Source: Euryarchaeota archaeon UBA10
GTDB taxonomy: Archaea > Thermoplasmatota > Poseidoniia > Poseidoniales > Poseidoniaceae
Direction: 5' to 3'
Length of the DNA stretch: 5,323 nucleotides
Assembly (NCBI GenBank): GCA_002498185.1
Contig: DAGO01000095.1
Location: 1-5,323, forward strand
Shown: positions 1 to 5,323 of the stretch, piece by piece
How the letters are laid out: each line of letters opens with the position of its first letter
Numbering within the stretch: the first letter of the stretch is position 1
The notes under the pieces: model-generated
What the model saw: only the letters and a program-made list of their open reading frames with translations
Told to the model about the DNA's origin: nothing
Databases searched by the model: none
Made by a program: the position numbers and the translations under genes

Positions 1-1712
1 GGCTCTTCTTCATCTCCAAGCCCTTCTTCAGGCTGTGAACCATCCCACTCGCCGCTGTTGAGTGCTGCCAGCCTTTCCTGAGCATGGGCTGCATTGGCAG
101 CTCTAGTTTCTGGGTCATCGATTGTGAATTCACAGATTAGCATAATCGGGTCGCCACTGGTGATTTCGCCCTCATATTCTAGAATCTCTCCGCCCGCATT
201 ACAGACAACCTTGAACTTAGTTGGGTCTCGGGAGCGTCGCTTCTTGTGCTTCTTGTAGTGGTGGACATATGCCTTGTATGTTCCACCAGGTGCCTTTCCT
301 TCTGGCCAAACAACATTCTCGACAGGCTTCTTGGTTTCTGGCCTTACATTGGCATCTACATCCAATTCTCCACCACATGCAGATTCTCTGTTACCACCGT
401 GGATTCTTTCACCAGATGGACATACTACGTGTAGATCTAAGTCGTTGTAATTGTTCCACATTAGTGAAATCTGAACATCAGAAGACTTTGCACCTTCTCT
501 TTCCAATCTCGACCTGAGTTCTTTCATTGCTTCCTCTGTGGCCTTTATCGATTCTAATTCAGCAGCTTCATTTTCAACAATTTCAGCTAGGCGCTGTTCT
601 TCTGCCTCTGCAAGTTCAACTTGTCTCTGTTCCTCAAGTTCGATAGCAATGCGCTCTTCTTCAGCGATTCTCTCGGTCTCTTGGGCTATTAGTGCACCCT
701 CGATTTCTTCATCTGTACCTCGCTCCTCAGGTGCTTCGAGATTGAATTCACAGACCAGCATAATCGGGTCTCCTGATGATAATTCAGCCTCGTAATGCTT
801 CACATCACCGCCAGCGTTAACCACAACTCTGAATTTAGTTGGGTCTTTTGAGCGTCGCTTCTTGTGTTTCTTGTAATGGTGGACATATACCTTGTATTCA
901 CCAGGAGGTGCTTTGAAATCAGGCCAGACAATGTTTTCAACAGGCTTCTTGGTTTCTGGGCGTACATTTGCATCAACATCCAGTTCACCACCACACTCTG
1001 ACACTTTGTTGCCACCGTGGATTCTTTCTCCGGAAGGACATAGAACGTGCAGGTCCAAATCATTGTAATTGTCCCACATTAGTGAAACCTGAACTTCAGA
1101 TGTCTTTGCTCCCTCTCTGTCTAGACGCTTTTCAAGTTCTCTCTCGGCTTGTTCAGAAGCCATTTGTTCCTCGAGTGCATCAGATTCCTCTTGGGCGGCG
1201 ATTTCTGCCTGCCTTTCTTCTTCGGCTTCTTGCAAATCTTGCTGTCTTTCGGCTTCTCTCTCTGCAGCCAAGCGTTCTTCTTCTGCAATTCTCTCGGCTT
1301 CTCTCTCCGCAGCGAGTCTTCTTGCTTCTTCCAACTCTGCTTCACGAGCTGCCTCGTACTCTGCCTTCTTGCGTGCTTCTTCAGCCTCAAGTTCAGCGAG
1401 TCTTGCCTTCTCTTCTTCCATCATTCTAGCGGCAGCTTCCTCTGCCAACTTCTTGCGAACTTCTTCTTCAGCAAGCCTAATTGCTCTCTCATCCCTTCGC
1501 TTGGAGTCAAGGTGGCGCTCTACTTCTGCTAATTTGCGGTCAAATTCATTATGAGCAGCAGAAAAATCAGGGGCACCGCGACGTGTCAGGTCTTGGCGAT
1601 GGATGGTCATAGTCCGTGAACTGCGGTCATCTTCTCTAACTAGCATGAACCAAATTCCAAAGAGGAATGCTCCCCCGAGGAACCCAACCATTAGCCAAGA
1701 ACCCAAGTCCAT
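1..1712 (-). CDS. Membrane-anchored coiled-coil protein with two tandem DUF2135/YfaP-like domains (C-terminus cut by window edge)
   Basis: The frame is open for 570 codons from the ATG at 1712 to the window edge with no stop, so the true C-terminus lies outside. Residues ~5-24 form one hydrophobic helix (anchor). Residues ~53-198 are a Glu/Arg/Ala-rich coiled coil. Residues 193-331 are domain 1, a second coil spans ~338-398, and residues 399-537 are domain 2, followed by an acidic tail. Both domains carry the pattern I associate with DUF2135/YfaP: a strand ending in W, then NDLDLHV, CPSGE, a GG before LDVDAN, PVEN(I/V)VWP, G-x-YK-x-YVHHY and a late NAGG. The fold is known only as a predicted beta sandwich and the biochemical role is not established, so no function is assigned. 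The start is favoured because it precedes the hydrophobic helix and has AGGG 7 nt upstream; the Met at residue 8 would cut into the helix. It follows the ABC permease by 63 nt on the same strand and may be co-transcribed. The reading frame is very reliable; the family call is by motif recognition. Confidence 0.85.
   Translation of the reverse strand, partial: MDLGSWLMVGFLGGAFLFGIWFMLVREDDRSSRTMTIHRQDLTRRGAPDFSAAHNEFDRKLAEVERHLDSKRRDERAIRLAEEEVRKKLAEEAAARMMEEEKARLAELEAEEARKKAEYEAAREAELEEARRLAAEREAERIAEEERLAAEREAERQQDLQEAEEERQAEIAAQEESDALEEQMASEQAERELEKRLDREGAKTSEVQVSLMWDNYNDLDLHVLCPSGERIHGGNKVSECGGELDVDANVRPETKKPVENIVWPDFKAPPGEYKVYVHHYKKHKKRRSKDPTKFRVVVNAGGDVKHYEAELSSGDPIMLVCEFNLEAPEERGTDEEIEGALIAQETERIAEEERIAIELEEQRQVELAEAEEQRLAEIVENEAAELESIKATEEAMKELRSRLEREGAKSSDVQISLMWNNYNDLDLHVVCPSGERIHGGNRESACGGELDVDANVRPETKKPVENVVWPEGKAPGGTYKAYVHHYKKHKKRRSRDPTKFKVVCNAGGEILEYEGEITSGDPIMLICEFTIDDPETRAANAAHAQERLAALNSGEWDGSQPEEGLGDEEE
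102..518 (-). repeat. DUF2135-like domain, copy 2 (coding repeat)
   Basis: Encodes residues 399-537, offset 206 residues from copy 1. At DNA level the copies share exact runs of 17-20 bp, for example the bases encoding the PETKKPV region and the KKHKKRRS loop, so the duplication is fairly recent or the copies are kept alike by gene conversion. The coil before each copy also aligns (ERIAEEER at residues 140-147 and 347-354, one residue out of register), so the duplicated unit was coil plus domain. Copy 2 has one extra cysteine (C504, where copy 1 has V). Confidence 0.85.
720..1136 (-). repeat. DUF2135-like domain, copy 1 (coding repeat)
   Basis: Encodes residues 193-331 of the anchored coiled-coil protein. 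Aligned without gaps to copy 2 (102-518), 106 of 139 residues are identical by hand count. Most differences are conservative (K/R, D/E, V/I). Fixed in both copies are the acidic NDLDLHV and DVDAN motifs (here D218, D220, D245, D247, N249), cysteines C225, C240 and C321, and a strongly basic loop around residues 280-287 (KKHKKRRS). The acidic motifs could bind a metal ion, which is inference. Confidence 0.85.
1245..1319 (-). repeat. 15-residue internal repeat in the coiled coil
   Basis: Residues 132-141 and 147-156 of the coiled-coil protein are the same ten residues (RLAAEREAER) with a 15-residue period, close to two heptads. The DNA is also nearly repeated. This is typical of expanding charged coiled coils and supports a rod or spacer rather than a folded domain. 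Confidence 0.7.
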
Positions 1713-1719
1713 TGTCCAA

Positions 1720-1723
1720 CCCT
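1720..1723 (-). promoter_or_regulatory. Weak Shine-Dalgarno before the coiled-coil DUF2135 gene
   Basis: AGGG lies 7 nt ahead of the ATG at 1712, a normal spacing. It is short, so it gives only moderate support to this start over the internal Met at residue 8. Confidence 0.4.
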
Positions 1724-1751
1724 AGAACAAACTGGGACTTATTTCCATCGC

Positions 1752-1760
1752 CTATAATTA
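1752..1760 (-). promoter_or_regulatory. Candidate TATA-like box in the 63-nt gap before the DUF2135 gene
   Basis: The gap 1713-1775 contains TAATTATAG on the minus strand about 40-48 nt ahead of the ATG, preceded by an A-rich stretch (GAAAAAAG). If the organism is archaeal, transcription would start about 25 nt downstream, leaving a short leader that includes the AGGG. The gene could then have its own promoter in addition to readthrough from the transporter genes. No stem-loop plus U-run terminator is visible after the permease on this strand. An AT-rich match in an AT-rich gap may be chance. Confidence 0.35.
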
Positions 1761-1775
1761 CATTCTTTTTTCGGA

Positions 1776-4226
1776 CTATTGTGACAAATCTTTGACCTTG
1801 TCAACCAAGTCCATTTTACTAATTCTCCACATTCCAACTGGGGTCAAAGCAATAGAAATCGCAGTAATAATTCCAACAATTGTAAATGTTGCAGCAAATT
1901 GTGGCTCGATAGTGAAATAAAATGCCCATTGAACTTGTGATTGTATCAGCAATACAGTTCCAAAGAAGGCGAAAATTGCCCCTAAGATCCCACCGATTAA
2001 GCCAATTCCAAGGTGTTCCCAGAACATCATTTTACCTATTTTCTTCATAGGCGCACCCAAAACACGCAAGGTTGCTAGTTCGGTATCTCTTTCTGCTAAA
2101 TTCATCAATAGAGTGTTGAACAGTACTGCGATTGCAATGATGATTCCCAAGAATTGAACTGAAGAGATAAACTGTTGCTGCTGTTCAAGTAGAGATTCAA
2201 ATGTCTTGATAGAATCGCTCTTCAAACTGTATCCAACTGTGATATCCGACAGGCCATCCAGAGAGGTCCCATCAGGCAATTGAATCAAAATGGAGGTAGA
2301 TTCTATTCCTGTCAAACCTGACAAGTCAACTCTGTGGAAATAGATGGTGCGAGAAACTTCGCCTTTTGTGATACCTGTGATCTCAACATTGTGCATGGTA
2401 TTGCCCACCATGATTGAAACTTCATCGCCGGTATTCCAACCTAAGAATTCGGATGTTCCTTGATCGATGAGAACTTGCGTCACAACACTGTTAGGAGCAG
2501 GCAATTTACCATCCAATAATTCCACAGAAATCATTGAGGATTTATCATCCATGGTAGAAAAATCATCCAATCCATATGCTAACAATTCTCGATTATCATC
2601 AACCAATCCGATTGGGAAATTTATCAATAACTCGTATTGCCCTTCACTTTCGCCAACCCATTCAATGACTGTATCTTCTCCACCAATTGGAGCTGATGCT
2701 TGAACATCCCATGATTGCTTATCCTTGATATTCCCAAGTAGACTGTCTTCCATTGAATTCATCATGAAAAGCATAGCACCAAACAATAACATCGAGATAC
2801 CTACGGCAAAAAAGGTGAATCCGACACGCATTGGTTTACGTAAACTTGACCTTATGGAGAGGCCAACAGTTGCAGGAAGTTTTGATGTTAACCTTTGTAA
2901 CTTGCGAGATGAAACTTTCACTTCATGTTGTCCTCTAAAGACCTTCAAGGGTTGCAAACGTGAAGCTTGCCAAGCAGGACGTATCCCCGCTAGCAGTACA
3001 ATGATCATAGCAATTATTACTATTTGAGAAACCAATGCATAATCGGTCTCATATCTTATCGGCAATCCAATAATATCTTCATAGAATGAAAGCATACCTG
3101 GCGCGCCAAAATAGATTCCCAGCAATATACCAACTACTGAACCGAACAATCCTATGAACAGAGGAGCGATGATGTAACCAGGCATAATAGCCATCTTTGG
3201 AACTCCTAATGTACGAAGAACAGCTATTTCTTTGGCTTGTGATTGAATCAGTCTTTGCAAACTTAGGAAGATTGTAATTCCAGCAATTGCAGCAATCATA
3301 CCTGTGACGTAAGGATACATCTTCGATGCACCTTCAGCATCAGCCCGCAACAACTCGACAGAGAAAACACCAGAGCGGTCGTACACACTCACGGGAGAAT
3401 CATCCACGACATACATCAATGCGGAAATATCGTTTACCAATTTAGTAAGTTCAGGATTTTCATTCAACTCAGTGGTTGATTGAAGGTCGTAGACTGGTGA
3501 ACCTTCTAGATCAATGAGAATCATATTGGATGAACCAGCACTCAAATTTGCAAGTGCCTCTAAACCTTCATCGGTCATGTAACCGGTAGCAAAGGTTCCG
3601 GCTTCTGCTGGTATGGATGAGCCCTCTGTTGCAAAATATAGATGCATGGAATGAAAGCCGATTCCAACTACTTTGTAGGTTGATTTACCATATCCGGAAC
3701 TTATCTCAATTGTGTCTTCAACCTCAATCTCTAAAGCTTTAGCAACATGACTATCCAGCACAATTTCATCTGAGTTTTCAGCAATCCTGCCAGAAGACAA
3801 TTCACTGTACGTGGGCATCCAAACCTTATCCACTAGCCCCTCATCAATACCGTGCCAAACAGCAGGAATTGGTTTTTCATCGCCACTCGAATCTGAAGTG
3901 AACATCATTCCGTCGAGAATTAATCTAGGCTCACAACTCTCTAGTTTGTAATTTGAATCCGGCCAATCGTTTTCTATGCTTGAACAAATGTTTTCAGAGG
4001 CCGACTCATTCCAAACCCCACTAGGGTTTTCGACCCATATATCTGCAAGATTTATTCCATCTTCGCCATCATAAATGCCGTCATAAAGTGAGGTCGCAGC
4101 ATTAGCATATGTGCCAAATGAAATTCCCGCAAAAACACCGACTGCTACCATGAAAACTACCGCAGATAAACGCAGTTTAGTGCGCCACAGGCTCCTAGCC
4201 AGTCTTTTCGTTAGCAACATTGACAT
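1776..4226 (-). CDS. FtsX/MacB-type ABC transporter permease, duplicated (8-helix) form
   Basis: An 816-residue membrane protein made of two FtsX-like halves. Predicted helices lie near residues 20-40, 305-325, 350-373, 398-417, 469-490, 689-709, 735-760 and 780-800. The first extracytoplasmic domain (~41-304) resembles MacB periplasmic core domains; the second (~491-688) is shorter. After the second helix of each half is the conserved ATPase-contact segment, EIAVLRTLGVP at 333-343 and ELATLRVLGAP at 716-726, the hallmark of the family. The only two cysteines (C81, C98) are in the first outer domain and could form a disulfide. The protein pairs with the ATPase encoded 9 nt upstream. By family knowledge, type VII systems (LolCDE, MacB, FtsEX) do mechanical work at the outer face, extracting lipids or lipoproteins or driving partner proteins, rather than pumping through the membrane. 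The substrate cannot be read from the sequence. The start at 4226 is supported by GAGG overlapping the upstream stop; Met3 (4220) is a possible alternative. Confidence 0.93.
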   Translation of the reverse strand: MSMLLTKRLARSLWRTKLRLSAVVFMVAVGVFAGISFGTYANAATSLYDGIYDGEDGINLADIWVENPSGVWNESASENICSSIENDWPDSNYKLESCEPRLILDGMMFTSDSSGDEKPIPAVWHGIDEGLVDKVWMPTYSELSSGRIAENSDEIVLDSHVAKALEIEVEDTIEISSGYGKSTYKVVGIGFHSMHLYFATEGSSIPAEAGTFATGYMTDEGLEALANLSAGSSNMILIDLEGSPVYDLQSTTELNENPELTKLVNDISALMYVVDDSPVSVYDRSGVFSVELLRADAEGASKMYPYVTGMIAAIAGITIFLSLQRLIQSQAKEIAVLRTLGVPKMAIMPGYIIAPLFIGLFGSVVGILLGIYFGAPGMLSFYEDIIGLPIRYETDYALVSQIVIIAMIIVLLAGIRPAWQASRLQPLKVFRGQHEVKVSSRKLQRLTSKLPATVGLSIRSSLRKPMRVGFTFFAVGISMLLFGAMLFMMNSMEDSLLGNIKDKQSWDVQASAPIGGEDTVIEWVGESEGQYELLINFPIGLVDDNRELLAYGLDDFSTMDDKSSMISVELLDGKLPAPNSVVTQVLIDQGTSEFLGWNTGDEVSIMVGNTMHNVEITGITKGEVSRTIYFHRVDLSGLTGIESTSILIQLPDGTSLDGLSDITVGYSLKSDSIKTFESLLEQQQQFISSVQFLGIIIAIAVLFNTLLMNLAERDTELATLRVLGAPMKKIGKMMFWEHLGIGLIGGILGAIFAFFGTVLLIQSQVQWAFYFTIEPQFAATFTIVGIITAISIALTPVGMWRISKMDLVDKVKDLSQ

Positions 4227-4237
4227 TCCTAACCCTC
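4227..4237 (-). promoter_or_regulatory. Ribosome binding site overlapping the ATPase stop codon
   Basis: GAGG (4237-4234) begins inside the TGA stop of the ATPase gene and lies 7 nt ahead of the permease ATG. A second AGGA (4230-4227) touches that ATG and lies 6 nt before Met3 at 4220. This arrangement suggests coupled translation of ATPase and permease and leaves a small doubt about which Met is used. Confidence 0.6.
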
Positions 4238-4916
4238 ACTGGTTGACCTTTTCATCTGAAACTATTTTTCCGCTATCCAGCCTAATCACTCGAGTAGCAT
4301 ATTGTGACAGTTTTTCGTCATGTGTTACCATAATTGTAGTGATATCTTCCGCTTCGCATGCTTTGACGAGCACTTCCATCACCATTTCCGAGGTTTTGGA
4401 ATCTAAATTACCTGTTAACTCATCACCGAGTAGTAATTTTGGACTCTTGGCTAAGCTTCTAGCGATTGCAACTCTTTGTTGTTGTCCGCCGCTTATCTCT
4501 GCAGGGAACCTGTCGACTTCGCTCTCTAGACCAACTAATTTCAACAATTCAAGCGCTCTATCTTTGTCCCTACCTCCAGATAGCTCTTGGATCAATAGAA
4601 TGTTTTCTAAGACTGTCAAGTCTTGAAGCAAATTGAAAAATTGGAAAACATATCCTATGTTCTCTCTGCGAAATGTCGTCATTTCTTCGGACTTTTCTCT
4701 CGGCACATCTTTTCCCGCAAACGAATAAGTTCCCGAGGTTGGGCTATCTAGAGCAGCTACGCAATTCAGTAGAGTAGTTTTTCCAGAACCCGATGGACCA
4801 AGAAGAACTATTCTTTCTCCCTTTTCGATTTCTAAATCTATTCCGTCAAGAGCTCTAACAACTCCCGAGGCCATGTCATAGTGCCTTTCTAACCCGCTAA
4901 TCTCCATCAGTGGCAT
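4236..4916 (-). CDS. ABC transporter ATP-binding protein, LolD/MacB/FtsE class
   Basis: A 226-residue nucleotide-binding subunit, the usual length for LolD-type ATPases. Numbering from the ATG at 4916, the motifs are: A-loop Y13, Walker A GPSGSGKT 40-47, Q-loop Q92 within FQFFNLL (typical of the FtsX-partner ATPases), signature ISGGQQQR 141-148, Walker B LLLGDE 161-166, D-loop GNLD 169-172 and H-loop H199. All catalytic residues are present, so it should hydrolyse ATP at the inner membrane face as a dimer with the permease encoded next. It is odd in that the family's usual ADEPTGNLD reads GDELTGNLD, replacing the Pro after the catalytic Glu. The frame stays open upstream to a TTG at 4994, which would add 26 residues. 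I prefer 4916 because it is the first ATG, the extension is not ABC-like, and it would fill the divergent promoter region. No Shine-Dalgarno is seen before 4916, which suits a leaderless or short-leader mRNA. Confidence 0.93.
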   Translation of the reverse strand: MPLMEISGLERHYDMASGVVRALDGIDLEIEKGERIVLLGPSGSGKTTLLNCVAALDSPTSGTYSFAGKDVPREKSEEMTTFRRENIGYVFQFFNLLQDLTVLENILLIQELSGGRDKDRALELLKLVGLESEVDRFPAEISGGQQQRVAIARSLAKSPKLLLGDELTGNLDSKTSEMVMEVLVKACEAEDITTIMVTHDEKLSQYATRVIRLDSGKIVSDEKVNQ

Positions 4917-4942
4917 ATCTAACGTGTTCCGGTCTAGATTTC

Positions 4943-4967
4943 GATTATTAGGCTCTTTCCATATAGG
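4943..4967 (-). promoter_or_regulatory. Candidate promoter of the ATPase-permease operon
   Basis: On the minus strand, CTATATGG (about 4961-4968) and CTAATAAT (about 4944-4951) lie ahead of the ATPase ATG at 4916. The second is about 28-35 nt upstream, the distance at which an archaeal TATA box would give a leaderless or very short-leader transcript, matching the absence of a Shine-Dalgarno. The near-palindromic CCATATAGG (4959-4967) could also read the other way, toward the plus-strand gene. Judged by eye only. Confidence 0.3.
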
Positions 4968-4977
4968 CCCACATTTG

Positions 4978-4987
4978 AAGTATAACG
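4978..4987 (+). promoter_or_regulatory. Candidate TATA-like box for the plus-strand gene
   Basis: AAGTATAACG lies about 20 nt before the GTG at 5004 and about 70 nt before the ATG at 5055. An archaeal start of transcription some 25 nt downstream would fall near 5005-5010. That fits the ATG with a ~45-nt leader better than the GTG. CATATAGG upstream would instead suit the GTG. Weak evidence either way. Confidence 0.25.
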
Positions 4988-5003
4988 GGCTCAAGGGTAT
5001 ATT

Positions 5004-5323
5004 GTGCGAGAAGTCCAGTTGAAGTGGAATGCAGATTCCATTTTAGCATCAGATATGGGTCTAATTACTCAGGTTGCTGCTGTTTTCGAAGTTGTAGCGC
5101 ATTTGGAAGTCACGAAAACTGGCGTTCGTCAACTTGTCAAAATTACATTCAATGAGGGAATGGGGCCGAAGGACCTAGATGACATCTCATATCTAGAGGT
5201 CGAAGGACCTCTGAACCCATACCCACTTCCTGAAGTAGGAAAACAAGGATATGTTGTCGTCTGGAACAAGCATCCACTATCCGTTTCTGCAATCAATTTC
5301 GATAGTTTGCATGTCATTCCTCC
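5004..5323 (+). CDS. Possible transcription regulator, N-terminal part (bacterio-opsin-activator-like); runs off the window
   Basis: The plus-strand frame is open from the stop at 4983 to the window edge. From the GTG at 5004 it gives 106 residues. The first ATG is at 5055 (89 residues). Counting from the GTG, there is a short strand (REVQLKW), a segment ending ITQVAAVFEVVAHLEV, then TGVRQLVKITF (~38-48) and a later GYVVVWNKHPLSVSA stretch. This order resembles the N-terminal sensory domain of archaeal proteins that end in an HTH_10 (bacterio-opsin activator) helix-turn-helix. The HTH itself would lie beyond the edge and cannot be seen, so the call is tentative. The GTG is favoured because REVQLKW looks like the family's first strand; the ATG is favoured by base preference and by the inverted repeat at 5025-5040. 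The gene is divergent from the ABC operon and shares its promoter region, a common arrangement for a local regulator. No membrane helix or signal peptide is seen. Confidence 0.55.
   Translation, partial: MREVQLKWNADSILASDMGLITQVAAVFEVVAHLEVTKTGVRQLVKITFNEGMGPKDLDDISYLEVEGPLNPYPLPEVGKQGYVVVWNKHPLSVSAINFDSLHVIP
5025..5040. repeat. Perfect 6-bp inverted repeat with a 4-nt loop
   Basis: TGGAAT-GCAG-ATTCCA ends 14 nt before the ATG at 5055. If translation starts at that ATG, this is a good position for an operator or a small leader hairpin. If it starts at the GTG (5004), the repeat lies inside coding sequence and is probably incidental. A 6-bp arm can also occur by chance in a region of this size. 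Confidence 0.4.

Noticed and set aside
800..1390. Minus-strand open frames at 800-1063 and 1121-1390
   Set aside because: They are out of frame with, and wholly inside, the long gene starting at 1712, whose in-frame translation shows recognisable repeated domains.
1245..1450. CT-rich repetitive tract that could look like a DNA satellite or CRISPR-like repeat
   Set aside because: The periodicity follows codons of the Glu/Arg/Ala coiled coil; there are no regular spacers or conserved repeat units.
221..1554. Several plus-strand open frames of 61-153 codons across the left third
   Set aside because: They are antisense to the long minus-strand coiled-coil gene. Their Ser/Leu/Phe/Cys-rich, low-complexity translations are what the reverse of GAA/GAG/GCA-rich coil codons produces.
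2467..3027. Plus-strand open frames opposite the permease gene
   Set aside because: They are antisense to a well-supported membrane protein and have no recognisable motifs or ribosome binding sites.
3099..3108. Ten-base palindrome TGGCGCGCCA inside the permease gene
   Set aside because: It falls in coding sequence for a Phe-Gly-Ala-Pro stretch, is a single copy and has no companion elements, so it is most likely incidental.
4111..4626. 171-codon plus-strand open frame across the ATPase-permease junction
   Set aside because: It is antisense to both ABC genes, including their conserved motifs, so it is a shadow.
4917..4994. 26-residue N-terminal extension of the ATPase from a TTG
   Set aside because: The start would be TTG rather than ATG, the added residues do not look like an ABC N-terminus, and it would consume the divergent promoter region.
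5129..5317. Minus-strand open frame at the right edge
   Set aside because: It is antisense to the plus-strand open frame that runs off the window, which has a more protein-like composition.

Overview
The window looks like a piece of a microbial genome that is probably archaeal. My best guess is a Thermoplasmatota-type lineage such as the marine Group II euryarchaea. The hints are modest: AT-rich TATA-like boxes sit about 25-45 nt ahead of starts, the ABC ATPase start has no Shine-Dalgarno, and the divergent gene at the right edge resembles the N-terminal domain of archaeal bacterio-opsin-activator-like regulators. There is no rRNA or other decisive taxonomic marker, so a bacterial origin is not excluded. 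Nothing suggests a phage, IS element, CRISPR array, tRNA or rRNA.

Layout. Three genes lie on the minus strand and read right to left. (1) An ABC ATPase of the LolD/MacB/FtsE class (4916-4236) has all the nucleotide-binding motifs. (2) Nine bases later comes an 816-residue duplicated FtsX/MacB-type permease (4226-1776) with about 8 membrane helices and two large extracytoplasmic domains. (3) After a 63-nt gap comes a long gene (1712 to beyond base 1), cut by the window edge. It encodes an N-terminal membrane anchor, a long charged coiled coil and two nearly identical copies of a DUF2135/YfaP-like beta domain separated by a second coil. At the right edge, divergently on the plus strand, is the 5' part of a gene (5004 to beyond 5323) that may encode a transcription regulator.

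How they may work together. The ATPase and permease form a complete type VII (mechanotransmission) ABC system, two subunits of each per transporter. Such systems do not pump substrate through the membrane. They move lipids or lipoproteins, or drive extracytoplasmic work. The anchored coiled-coil DUF2135 protein directly downstream is a candidate accessory partner, but that link rests only on co-orientation and proximity. The divergent putative regulator shares an intergenic promoter region with the transporter genes and is a candidate controller.

The most notable object is the tandem coil + DUF2135-like protein. It fills the left third of the window and is easy to miss because it has no stop codon inside the window. 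The whole window is covered by genes except for a 63-nt and an approximately 90-nt intergenic gap.
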